5,190 nt of DNA from an uncultured Novosphingobium sp. (GTDB taxonomy: Bacteria > Pseudomonadota > Alphaproteobacteria > Sphingomonadales > Sphingomonadaceae). Below the pieces are notes generated by a model, which searched no databases, was not told the origin of the DNA, and worked only from the letters and a program-made list of their open reading frames with translations. The translations under genes were made by a program, and so were the position numbers. The stretch lies in NCBI GenBank assembly GCA_938005655.1, contig CALLNA010000215.1:1-5190 (forward strand), read 5' to 3'. Shown here one piece after another: positions 1-5,173 of the stretch. Numbering within the stretch: the stretch's first letter is position 1; each line of letters starts with the position of its first letter.

Positions 1-37
1 CGGGCTGGTGTTGCTATCCACCGATCCGACGGCGGGG

Positions 38-66
38 CATATAACCCATATGGTTTTAAATGTCAA
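38..66 (-). promoter_or_regulatory. Predicted sigma70-type promoter reading leftwards out of the window
   Basis: On the minus strand there is a perfect -35 hexamer TTGACA (bases 66 to 61), a 17-nt spacer (60 to 44) and a -10 hexamer TATATG (43 to 38), which matches TATAAT at four of six positions including the first four. The region is a distinctly AT-rich patch in otherwise GC-rich DNA. A transcript would start near base 31 and run off the left edge, so the gene it serves is not visible. The spacer holds an imperfect dyad centred on CATATG (bases 43-56, one mismatched pair), which could be an operator or may be chance. The promoter call rests only on hexamers and spacing. Confidence 0.55.
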
Positions 67-71
67 GCAGA

Positions 72-119
72 ATCGTCATCCCGGACTTGATCGGATCAAG
101 TCCGGGACGTGGCGACGAT
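72..119. repeat. Interrupted palindrome / REP-like hairpin, possible terminator
   Basis: Bases 79-92 and 94-107 are perfect 14-base inverted arms (TCCCGGACTTGATC and its complement) around a single G. As RNA the innermost pairs would open, leaving about 13 bp with a small loop. An outer pair of six-base arms (ATCGTC at 72-77, GACGAT at 114-119) extends the dyad across a short asymmetric internal loop. It starts four bases beyond the hydratase stop codon, so it lies at the end of the three-gene unit. There is no T-run on either side, so it is not a classical intrinsic terminator. It could stabilise the mRNA 3' end or act with Rho. The core resembles dispersed alphaproteobacterial palindromes as I remember them; genome copy number is unknown. 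Confidence 0.7.
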
Positions 120-123
120 CCGC

Positions 124-951
124 TCAGCCCTTCGGCGGACCCTTGCCCGAGGAGCCCACGTTCTTCACGTAGGCTTCCATCTTGGTGAGATAGTCCGGGT
201 TCAGCATCAGCGCGCTGTTGGCCATGCGCTCGACGTGACGGCCCATTTCCGGGCCGAGCTCGGCGGCCAGCTCGATGGCGATCTTGGCGGCGCCCATCTG
301 CTCGGGGTTCTGCTTGGTCAGATGGCGGCAGAAGTCCATGACCTCCTGCTCGAAGGTCTCGTCGGGGAAGACCTGGTGCACCAGGCCCATGGTATAGGCC
401 ATGTCGGCCGGGGCCGGCTTGTTGGCCATGATCAGCCAGCGCGCCCAGTGCGGGCCGCACATGCGGGCGAGGCGGCTGACGCCGTTCGAGGCGGGGAGCA
501 CGCCGAACAGCCCCTCGGGGAAGGCATAGGCGGCGCTCTTGGCGGCGAGGCGGAAGTCGCAGGACAGGCTCATCTCCAGCCCGCCGCCGACGCACATCGC
601 GTGGTGCGCGACGACGATCGGCTTCTCGATATGCTCCATCTCGTCCCAGAGCTGCTGCATGTTGTTGAGGTTGAGCCGGTGGTTCTCGCGGATGCCGCGC
701 GCGGTGTGGCCGGTGGGCGAGATCTTCTTCTGGTTGCCCGAGCGCAGGTCCGCCCCGGCGCTGAAATAGCGGCCCGTGGCGCGGATCAGCATGACCTTGA
801 GGTTCTCGCTGTCGCGGAACCGCAGGACCGCCTCGGTCAGCAGGTCCATCATGTCGCGGGTGATCGCGTTGAGCTTGTCCGGGCGGTTCAGCGTGGCGAC
901 GATGATGCCGTCCTCGGACGTGTCGACCAGCAGGTGAGGGGCTTCACTCAT
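124..951 (-). CDS. Enoyl-CoA hydratase/isomerase family protein (crotonase fold)
   Basis: The 275-residue protein is the usual length for a single-domain crotonase. Visible family motifs are NRPDKLNAI at residues 22-30, the first oxyanion-hole segment FSAGADL at 63-69, and the second, VGGGLEMSLSCDFRLA, at 121-136. The two glutamates that act as acid/base in classical enoyl-CoA hydratase appear conserved: Glu126 in GGGLE and Glu146 in AFPEG. This favours true hydratase chemistry (adding water to a 2-enoyl-CoA) over a relaxed isomerase or hydrolase role, although crotonases are hard to assign by sequence. The usual 'NG' before the glycine run is replaced by HHAMC. The ATG at 951 has GAGGAG eight bases upstream. 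It is the third gene of the minus-strand set, 12 bases after the acyl-CoA dehydrogenase whose product it would take. It is probably cytoplasmic, as no signal peptide is seen. The substrate is unknown. Confidence 0.93.
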   Translation of the reverse strand: MSEAPHLLVDTSEDGIIVATLNRPDKLNAITRDMMDLLTEAVLRFRDSENLKVMLIRATGRYFSAGADLRSGNQKKISPTGHTARGIRENHRLNLNNMQQLWDEMEHIEKPIVVAHHAMCVGGGLEMSLSCDFRLAAKSAAYAFPEGLFGVLPASNGVSRLARMCGPHWARWLIMANKPAPADMAYTMGLVHQVFPDETFEQEVMDFCRHLTKQNPEQMGAAKIAIELAAELGPEMGRHVERMANSALMLNPDYLTKMEAYVKNVGSSGKGPPKG

Positions 952-959
952 GGTTCGGG

Positions 960-965
960 CTCCTC
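960..965 (-). promoter_or_regulatory. Ribosome binding site of the hydratase, overlapping the upstream stop codon
   Basis: Read on the minus strand, GAGGAG (965 to 960) lies eight bases before the hydratase ATG. Its first two bases are the last two of the acyl-CoA dehydrogenase TGA (966-964). Ribosomes finishing the dehydrogenase therefore end on the hydratase ribosome binding site, the usual arrangement for translational coupling. It also fixes the hydratase start at 951. Confidence 0.8.
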
Positions 966-3177
966 AACCGCGGGTCCGGGGCAGGCCGAGGCCCTTTTCG
1001 GCAATCATCGAGCGGTGCACCTCGCTCGACCCGCCGTAGATCGTCGTGCCGTGGGCGTGGCGGTATTCGAGGTTGATCTCGCCCGCCGGCCCCTTGCGCT
1101 TGGACAGCGACCAGGGCGCCGTCAGGTCGAGCAGATCGCGCGAGTCGGTGGTGAACTTCTCGGAGCTGAACATCTTGGCCATCGGGCCATAGGCGTGGTT
1201 CGGCTTCTTCTCGACCTGCGCCCAGTTGGCGCGGAAGGCGATCAGCTCGCTGGCAAGGGTGTTGGCATAGGTGCGGGCGAGCCGCGCCTGGGCGTGGGGC
1301 TGGTCGATCAGCTTGCCGTTCCCAGGGGCCGGAATCTCGCGGCACAGATCGACCGCGCTCTCCAGCATGGCGCGCTGGACCTTGGCGAAGCCGCCGCCGT
1401 GCTCCAGCTCCAAACTGGCGGCCATCGTCCGCGCGCCGCCGTCGATCTCGCCCAGGCGCCAGGTGTCGGGGATCTTCACCCCGTCGTAGAAGGTGATGTT
1501 GGTGCGCTCGTCCATGAAGGTATGGACCGCCTGCACCGTCACCCCTTCCGCCTTCAGCGGCACGATGAACATGGTCAGGCCCTTGTGCTTGGGCACGTCG
1601 GGATTGGTGCGGGTCAGCATCAGGACGTAGTCGGTGAGGTTCGCGCCCGAGGTCCACATCTTGGTGCCGTCGATCCGCCAGGAGCCGTCGGCCTCCTGCG
1701 TCGCCTTGCACTGGGCGGCGAAGACGTCGGAGCCGCAGCCGGGCTCCGAATAGCCGAGCGAGCAGATCGCGTCGCCCGACATGACCTTGGACAGGACGTC
1801 GCGCTTCAGCTCGTCGGTGCCGAAGCGGTACATGATGAGGGCGACCATCTGCGCGACGTTGGCGACGGGGTTGTTCCAGCCTTCCTCCTCGAAGGCCTCG
1901 CGCGCCGCGGTGACGGCATAGGGCGAGAGCCCGCGCCCGCCGACGTCCTTGGGGAGCTGGAGATAGGCGAGGTTCGCCTCGACCAGCTTCTTGTGGATGT
2001 GCGGGCGGTGGCCTTCCCAGGAGAAGTGGAAGTTGTCGCGCTCCTCCTGGGTGACGTTCCTGGCGAAGAACTCGCGGATTTCCTGCTGGACCTGGCGCGC
2101 TTCCTCGCCGAGGTCGAACTCGATCGGCATGGCGCCGACCTCGGGCAGGCTGGCGGCCTCGTCGCCGTAGAGGCGGCGGCCGGCCTCGGCGAGGCGGATC
2201 TGCGGATCGCCCGCGACCAGCGGCCAGGCCTTGGCGCGCAGGTTGTAGAGGTGGACGTCGTGCTCGGTGGTGAGGCCGATGCCGCCGAAGGTGTGCAGCG
2301 AATGGGTGACGGTGCGCCCCGCCGTCTCGGCCGTCCACCAGGCGGCGAGCGAGACCATGCCGGCCGCGTCCTTCTCGCCGTCGGCGATGGCGCGGATCGC
2401 TCGCCAGACGAGGAACTTGCCGCCGTCGATCTCGCAGATCAGGTCGGCCATCGGGTGCGAGATCGCCTGGAAGGTGCCGATGAACACGCCGAACGCCTTG
2501 CGCTCGCCGGCATAGGCGGCGGCCATGGTCAGGGCGGCGCGCGACAGGCCGGAGAGGGCCGCCGAGATCAGCAGCTTCCATTCCTCGATCCCGGCGTCGA
2601 ACCGGGCGAGGGCCTCGGCGCCCGAGCCGAGCACGACCTTGTCGAGGGGGGCGAAGTCGATCTCCGCGATCGGGGTGGAGGCGAGGTTCTCCTCGGCCTT
2701 GCGCGCGCTTTCGGGGACGGTGACGAGGACCACGTCGTTGCCGCTCCGGGCGATGACGGAGCCGGCCACCAGGCCGCCGGCGACCCATTGCACCGGCCGC
2801 GCCGCGATGTCCTCGAAGGCGAGGGTGGCGACGCTCTCGCCGGTGAGGACGGAGCCGAGCAGCTCGGTCGCGGCGTCGCCGCCGAACTCGCCGAGCAGGC
2901 GGGCGGCGACGAGCGCCTCGGCCAGGGGGCCGCTGGCCAGGGGGCGCCCGGCTTCCTCCATCAGGATCGCCGCGTCGAACAGGCCGAGGCCGAGGCCGCC
3001 GGCCTCCTCCGGCACGCGCATGGCGATCGCGCCGAGCTCGGCCAGACCCTTCCACAGCTCGGCGTCGAAGCCCGAGGGCAGCGCGGCCCGCACCCGGACC
3101 GAGGAGCTGTTGTCGTCCAGGAAGCGCGCGAAGGTGTCGCGCACCATCTCCTGATCGTCGGTAAGGTCGAAATTCAT
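964..3177 (-). CDS. Double-length acyl-CoA dehydrogenase with two fused ACAD halves
   Basis: The 737-residue protein is about twice the length of a normal acyl-CoA dehydrogenase. It would oxidise an acyl-CoA to the 2-enoyl-CoA using FAD and pass electrons to ETF. Residues 1-340 form the first half, with a classic start (MNFDLTDDQEMVRDTF), the PEEAGGLGLGLFDA helix region at 56-70, an RxxFG...FQ segment (Arg226, Phe229, Gly230, Gln237) and HTFGGIGLT at 295-303. Its middle beta domain is degenerate. Residues 355-737 form the second half, with YSEPGCGSD at 476-484, the beta domain DGTKMWTSGAN at 503-513 and the C-terminal GGSSEVHR at 715-722, but no RxQFG segment. The halves look complementary, as in alpha/beta steroid-type ACADs. 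The ATG at 3177 was chosen over an in-frame GTG at 3207 because it gives the family-typical N-terminus and has GGGAAGG eight bases upstream. Identity is firm; the substrate is inferred only. Confidence 0.92.
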   Translation of the reverse strand: MNFDLTDDQEMVRDTFARFLDDNSSSVRVRAALPSGFDAELWKGLAELGAIAMRVPEEAGGLGLGLFDAAILMEEAGRPLASGPLAEALVAARLLGEFGGDAATELLGSVLTGESVATLAFEDIAARPVQWVAGGLVAGSVIARSGNDVVLVTVPESARKAEENLASTPIAEIDFAPLDKVVLGSGAEALARFDAGIEEWKLLISAALSGLSRAALTMAAAYAGERKAFGVFIGTFQAISHPMADLICEIDGGKFLVWRAIRAIADGEKDAAGMVSLAAWWTAETAGRTVTHSLHTFGGIGLTTEHDVHLYNLRAKAWPLVAGDPQIRLAEAGRRLYGDEAASLPEVGAMPIEFDLGEEARQVQQEIREFFARNVTQEERDNFHFSWEGHRPHIHKKLVEANLAYLQLPKDVGGRGLSPYAVTAAREAFEEEGWNNPVANVAQMVALIMYRFGTDELKRDVLSKVMSGDAICSLGYSEPGCGSDVFAAQCKATQEADGSWRIDGTKMWTSGANLTDYVLMLTRTNPDVPKHKGLTMFIVPLKAEGVTVQAVHTFMDERTNITFYDGVKIPDTWRLGEIDGGARTMAASLELEHGGGFAKVQRAMLESAVDLCREIPAPGNGKLIDQPHAQARLARTYANTLASELIAFRANWAQVEKKPNHAYGPMAKMFSSEKFTTDSRDLLDLTAPWSLSKRKGPAGEINLEYRHAHGTTIYGGSSEVHRSMIAEKGLGLPRTRG

Positions 3178-3185
3178 GCGGCGGG

Positions 3186-3192
3186 CCTTCCC
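3186..3192 (-). promoter_or_regulatory. Ribosome binding site that sets the acyl-CoA dehydrogenase start
   Basis: On the minus strand GGGAAGG (3192 to 3186) precedes the ATG at 3177 by eight bases. The reading frame is also open to a GTG at 3207, which would add ten residues (ANTAGKARR and the initiator) and place this purine run inside the gene. The spacing and the canonical ACAD N-terminus make the ATG the better start. Confidence 0.65.
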
Positions 3193-3275
3193 AGCAGTAT
3201 TCGCCACGCGCGGGGCGCGTGCGCAGTTGAACGGCGACTCAACACGAGAGACCCGCCGGTATCAATCGGATTTTG

Positions 3276-3342
3276 CGGACGCGATCCGGGCAATCGCCAG
3301 AGCGATTGCCCGGCGTCGGCCGGACGCGATCAGGCGTCGGCC
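3276..3342. repeat. Interleaved direct repeats at the 3' end of the SDR gene
   Basis: Two short motifs alternate here. In minus-strand reading, A (GGCCGACGCC) occurs at 3342-3333 and 3321-3312, and B (GATCGCGTCCG) at 3331-3321 and 3286-3276. The order is A-B-A-hairpin-B. The first A encodes the last SDR codons and the first B overlaps its TGA. All copies are exact. The pattern suggests local duplication around the stop codon, with the hairpin sitting between the second A and second B. No open reading frame or transposase is associated. Confidence 0.6.
3286..3313. terminator. Perfect 12-bp stem-loop downstream of the SDR gene
   Basis: CCGGGCAATCGC (3286-3297) and its exact complement (3302-3313) enclose a four-base loop. 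The stem begins 16 bases beyond the SDR stop codon, where a terminator, attenuator or mRNA-stabilising hairpin would be expected. No T-run follows on either strand (the minus strand continues ATCGCGTCC), so intrinsic termination is uncertain. Its position between genes one and two of the set could make downstream expression lower than, or separate from, the SDR. Confidence 0.6.
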
Positions 3343-4163
3343 TTGGGCTTGCCCATCATCTTGCTGATGTCGACCTGGCCGGTGGCGAGGCCGCCCATGA
3401 AGCCGCCGTCGACCGGCGGGACCACGCCGTTGACTCCGCCCGCGGCATTGCTGCACAGCAGGACCAGCGGGCCCGCCTGCTCGGCCGGGGTGGTGTAGCG
3501 GCCGAGCGGCTCGGCGGCGGCGTCGACCACCTCCTTGCCCGAGGTCGCGTGGAAGGTCGCCATCATCGGCGTCTGGGTGGGCGAGGGCAGCGAGCAGTTG
3601 ATGCGGATGCCCTGCTTGATCAGGTGCGCGCCCATGAACTGGGTCCAGACGATCACCGCCTCCTTGGAGAAGGCGTAGCCCTCGGCGACGTGCTCGGGGT
3701 GCGCCTCGGCCCAGTCGACCGCGGCCTGGAAGCCCTTGGTCTGTAGCAGCTCCATGTGGACCGGGATGCGGCGGCTCCAGCCCAGGCCGCCGGTCGAGGC
3801 GATCGAGACGATCGCGCCACCTTCGCCCATCAGCGGGACCACTTGGTCGGTCAGGTGGCGGGTGCCGATGAAGTTGACCTTGAAGGTGTCCATCGCCGGG
3901 AAGGCGCCGCCGCCGGCCAGGCCCGCGCAGTTGAACAGGGCGTCGACCTTGCCGCCGATGGCGGCCACGCCGGCCTCGATCGAGGCGGCGTCGCGCAGGT
4001 CGATCTGGTTGAACGAGGCGAGCGGCAGGGCGCTCGGCTTGAAGTCGAGGCCGTGGACCTCGGCGCCGAGGTCGAGCAGGATCTTGGCGGTCGCCTCGCC
4101 CATGCCCGAAAAGCAGCCGCTGACGATCACGCGCTTGCCCTTGTAGCCCAGAATGTCGGTCAT
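3330..4163 (-). CDS. Short-chain dehydrogenase/reductase, 3-alpha-hydroxysteroid dehydrogenase-like
   Basis: The 277-residue protein has a Rossmann fold of the SDR family and would oxidise or reduce a hydroxyl/ketone with NAD(H). Motifs seen are a variant cofactor loop SGCFSGMG at residues 15-22, Asp40 at the end of the second strand (favouring NAD over NADP), NCAG at 78-81, Asn97, catalytic Ser123 in SIAST, and YAFSK with Tyr163 and Lys167. Ser and Tyr are 40 residues apart, where ordinary SDRs have about 13. The same long insertion is known in Comamonas testosteroni 3-alpha-HSD (Ser114/Tyr155/Lys159). The inserted stretch (124-162) probably helps shape the substrate pocket. It is the first gene of the minus-strand set, ahead of the dehydrogenase and hydratase. 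Possible roles are 3-hydroxyacyl-CoA dehydrogenase or hydroxysteroid/terpenoid alcohol dehydrogenase. The ATG at 4163 has AAGGAGA eight bases upstream. Confidence 0.9.
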   Translation of the reverse strand: MTDILGYKGKRVIVSGCFSGMGEATAKILLDLGAEVHGLDFKPSALPLASFNQIDLRDAASIEAGVAAIGGKVDALFNCAGLAGGGAFPAMDTFKVNFIGTRHLTDQVVPLMGEGGAIVSIASTGGLGWSRRIPVHMELLQTKGFQAAVDWAEAHPEHVAEGYAFSKEAVIVWTQFMGAHLIKQGIRINCSLPSPTQTPMMATFHATSGKEVVDAAAEPLGRYTTPAEQAGPLVLLCSNAAGGVNGVVPPVDGGFMGGLATGQVDISKMMGKPKADA

Positions 4164-4171
4164 CTCGTTCG

Positions 4172-4178
4172 TCTCCTT
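4172..4178 (-). promoter_or_regulatory. Strong ribosome binding site of the SDR gene
   Basis: AAGGAGA (4178 to 4172 on the minus strand) lies eight bases before the ATG at 4163. It is the best Shine-Dalgarno sequence in the window and supports this start and high translation of the first gene. Confidence 0.8.
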
Positions 4179-4264
4179 GGGCCGCGCAGGCCGTGTGAAT
4201 GTGTCTCGGTCGGTCCTAGTACGGCGGACGCCGCGTTAAATCCTCGATCGCCGCGATCCCCCGC

Positions 4265-4304
4265 CCGGGACATGCCCGTGCGCCGCGGCGGGCAAGTTTC
4301 CCGG
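4265..4304. repeat. Nested inverted repeat in the divergent intergenic region
   Basis: Outer arms CCGGGA (4265-4270) and TCCCGG (4299-4304) pair perfectly. Inside them TGCCCG (4273-4278) pairs with CGGGCA (4289-4294), separated by a small internal loop, with a ten-base apical loop. Such structures arise readily in GC-rich DNA, so function is uncertain. It could be an operator or a leader hairpin for either divergent transcript. Confidence 0.4.
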
Positions 4305-4453
4305 CGGCGGCTAATGCGCCTCCTCTCGCCTTGGGGCGCAATAGCGCGCGGAGCCGGCGGCGCAAAGCCTCTGCGCGGGGGCGGGCAATCGCTCCGGCGA
4401 TAGGACCGGGGCCGGGTGGCGGCCCGGGTTCCGGCTTGATAGCTTCGCCGCCC

Positions 4454-5173
4454 ATGACCACGCCGCGCCTCGACGACCTGCCGGGCTTTCGCCGCCGCTT
4501 CCGGATTGCACCGGAAGCGGGCGCGGTGAGCGCCGCGGTCGAGGACGATTTCCACTGCATGACCGTGACCCTGCGCCATGACGGCGCGCGGATCGGCGGC
4601 GTCGAGGCCAGGACTATCCGCGCGCCGTGGACCACCTGCCCCGGCGCCGAGCAGGTGCTGGAGGAGACCTTCGCCGGAACTCCGCTGACCGAAGCGGCGC
4701 GGCGCGGGCTGAAGCAGGCCAATTGCACCCATCTCTACGACCTGGCGGTGCTGGCGGCGGCCCATGCCGGGGACGCGCAGGAGACGCGCTACGAGGTCCT
4801 CGTCGCCGATCCGGTCGACGGGCTGGGCGTGGCGGAAATCCGGCGCGACGGCGCGCCGCTGCTGCGCTGGACGCTCGCGGGCATGGAGCTGGCCGAGCCC
4901 GCCGAGCTGGCGGGCCGGAACCTGATGCAACTCCGCGACTGGATCGACGCCCTGGATCCCGCCACGCGCGAGGCGGCGAAGATCCTGCAATGGGCCTGCC
5001 TGATCGCCCACGGCCGCCGGATTCCGCTGGAGCACCAATCGGACGCGACACGGATGCCGCCCAACTGCTATACTTTCCAGCCCGCCATGGCCCGGCAGGC
5101 CCTGCGCGTGGGCGAGATCATCGACTTCAGCCGCGGCGAGCGCGAACCGCTCGCGCAACTCGGACAATCGTGA
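4454..5173 (+). CDS. DUF2889-type protein of unknown function
   Basis: The 239-residue protein has no signal peptide or membrane segment. I recognise it, from memory, as DUF2889-like. The marks are GFRRRF at residues 11-16, EDDFHCMTVTLRHDG at 30-44, WTTCPG at 59-64, NCTHLYDLA at 90-98, a helical segment AAKILQWACLIAHGR at 174-188 and CYTFQP at 205-210. The conserved Cys/His pairs (Cys62, Cys91, His93, with His34 and His42) invite a metal or thiol role, but no activity is established to my knowledge. It is divergent from the SDR-dehydrogenase-hydratase set, so it may be co-regulated with it. The ATG at 4454 begins a plausible N-terminus, though no Shine-Dalgarno is visible. The frame stays open upstream to TTGs at 4436 and 4331, but that Arg/Gly/Pro-rich extension looks non-coding. 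The gene is real by codon pattern; the family name is moderately sure. Confidence 0.75.
   Translation: MTTPRLDDLPGFRRRFRIAPEAGAVSAAVEDDFHCMTVTLRHDGARIGGVEARTIRAPWTTCPGAEQVLEETFAGTPLTEAARRGLKQANCTHLYDLAVLAAAHAGDAQETRYEVLVADPVDGLGVAEIRRDGAPLLRWTLAGMELAEPAELAGRNLMQLRDWIDALDPATREAAKILQWACLIAHGRRIPLEHQSDATRMPPNCYTFQPAMARQALRVGEIIDFSRGEREPLAQLGQS

Larger units (their letters stand above)
3178..3329 (-). promoter_or_regulatory. SDR-dehydrogenase intergenic region, weak promoter/operator candidates
   Basis: This 152-base gap is larger than expected inside a tight operon, so the dehydrogenase and hydratase may have their own promoter. The best pair I can find on the minus strand is TTGATA (3265-3260) and TTGAGT (3242-3237) at 17-nt spacing. 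The -10 is poor (three of six), so I do not claim it. A small dyad GTTGA-N8-TCAAC (3226-3243) overlaps that -10 position and could be an operator, but five-base arms are easily chance. The hairpin and repeats at the SDR end of the gap are listed separately. Confidence 0.3.
4164..4453. promoter_or_regulatory. Divergent intergenic region between the SDR and DUF2889-type genes
   Basis: This 290-base stretch must hold the promoters for both divergent genes, but I cannot identify a convincing -35/-10 pair on either strand. Elements seen are a small dyad CGGCG-GA-CGCCG at 4223-4234, a nested stem-loop at 4265-4304, and a GC-rich, purine/glycine-codon-like run at 4370-4430 that keeps a reading frame open without looking coding. 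AT-richer spots near 4234-4242 and 4436-4444 are the likeliest places for -10 elements. No tRNA or riboswitch was recognised. Confidence 0.4.

Noticed and set aside
944..3055. A 703-codon minus-strand frame overlapping the acyl-CoA dehydrogenase
   Set aside because: It is the same strand in a shifted frame. The product is dominated by Arg, Gly, Pro and Ala, as expected of an out-of-frame reading, while the other frame gives clear ACAD motifs.
3178..3207. Upstream GTG start for the dehydrogenase, adding ten residues
   Set aside because: The extension is not family-like, and the purine-rich ribosome binding site for the ATG at 3177 would lie inside it. The ATG gives the normal ACAD N-terminus.
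109..3498. A 1129-codon open frame on the plus strand running opposite the hydratase, dehydrogenase and part of the SDR
   Set aside because: It is antisense to three well-recognised enzymes. Its product is a low-complexity mix rich in Gly, Ala, Leu, Val, His, Arg, Asp and Glu, typical of antisense translation of GC3-biased genes. No domain is recognisable, and it crosses intergenic hairpins and ends inside the SDR.
4383..4392. GGGCAATCGC, also found in the hairpin arm at 3288-3297, as a possible shared regulatory element
   Set aside because: It is a single ten-base match. The second copy is followed only by a five-base imperfect stem, so chance or a degraded repeat cannot be separated.
4331..4453. 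N-terminal extension of the DUF2889-type gene from a TTG
   Set aside because: The 41 added residues are Arg/Ser/Gly/Pro-rich with no family resemblance. They run through GC-rich intergenic sequence and have no ribosome binding site.
4160..5167. A 335-codon minus-strand frame opposite the DUF2889-type gene
   Set aside because: It is antisense to a gene with recognisable conserved motifs, and its Arg/Ala/Gly/Pro-rich product shows no domain.
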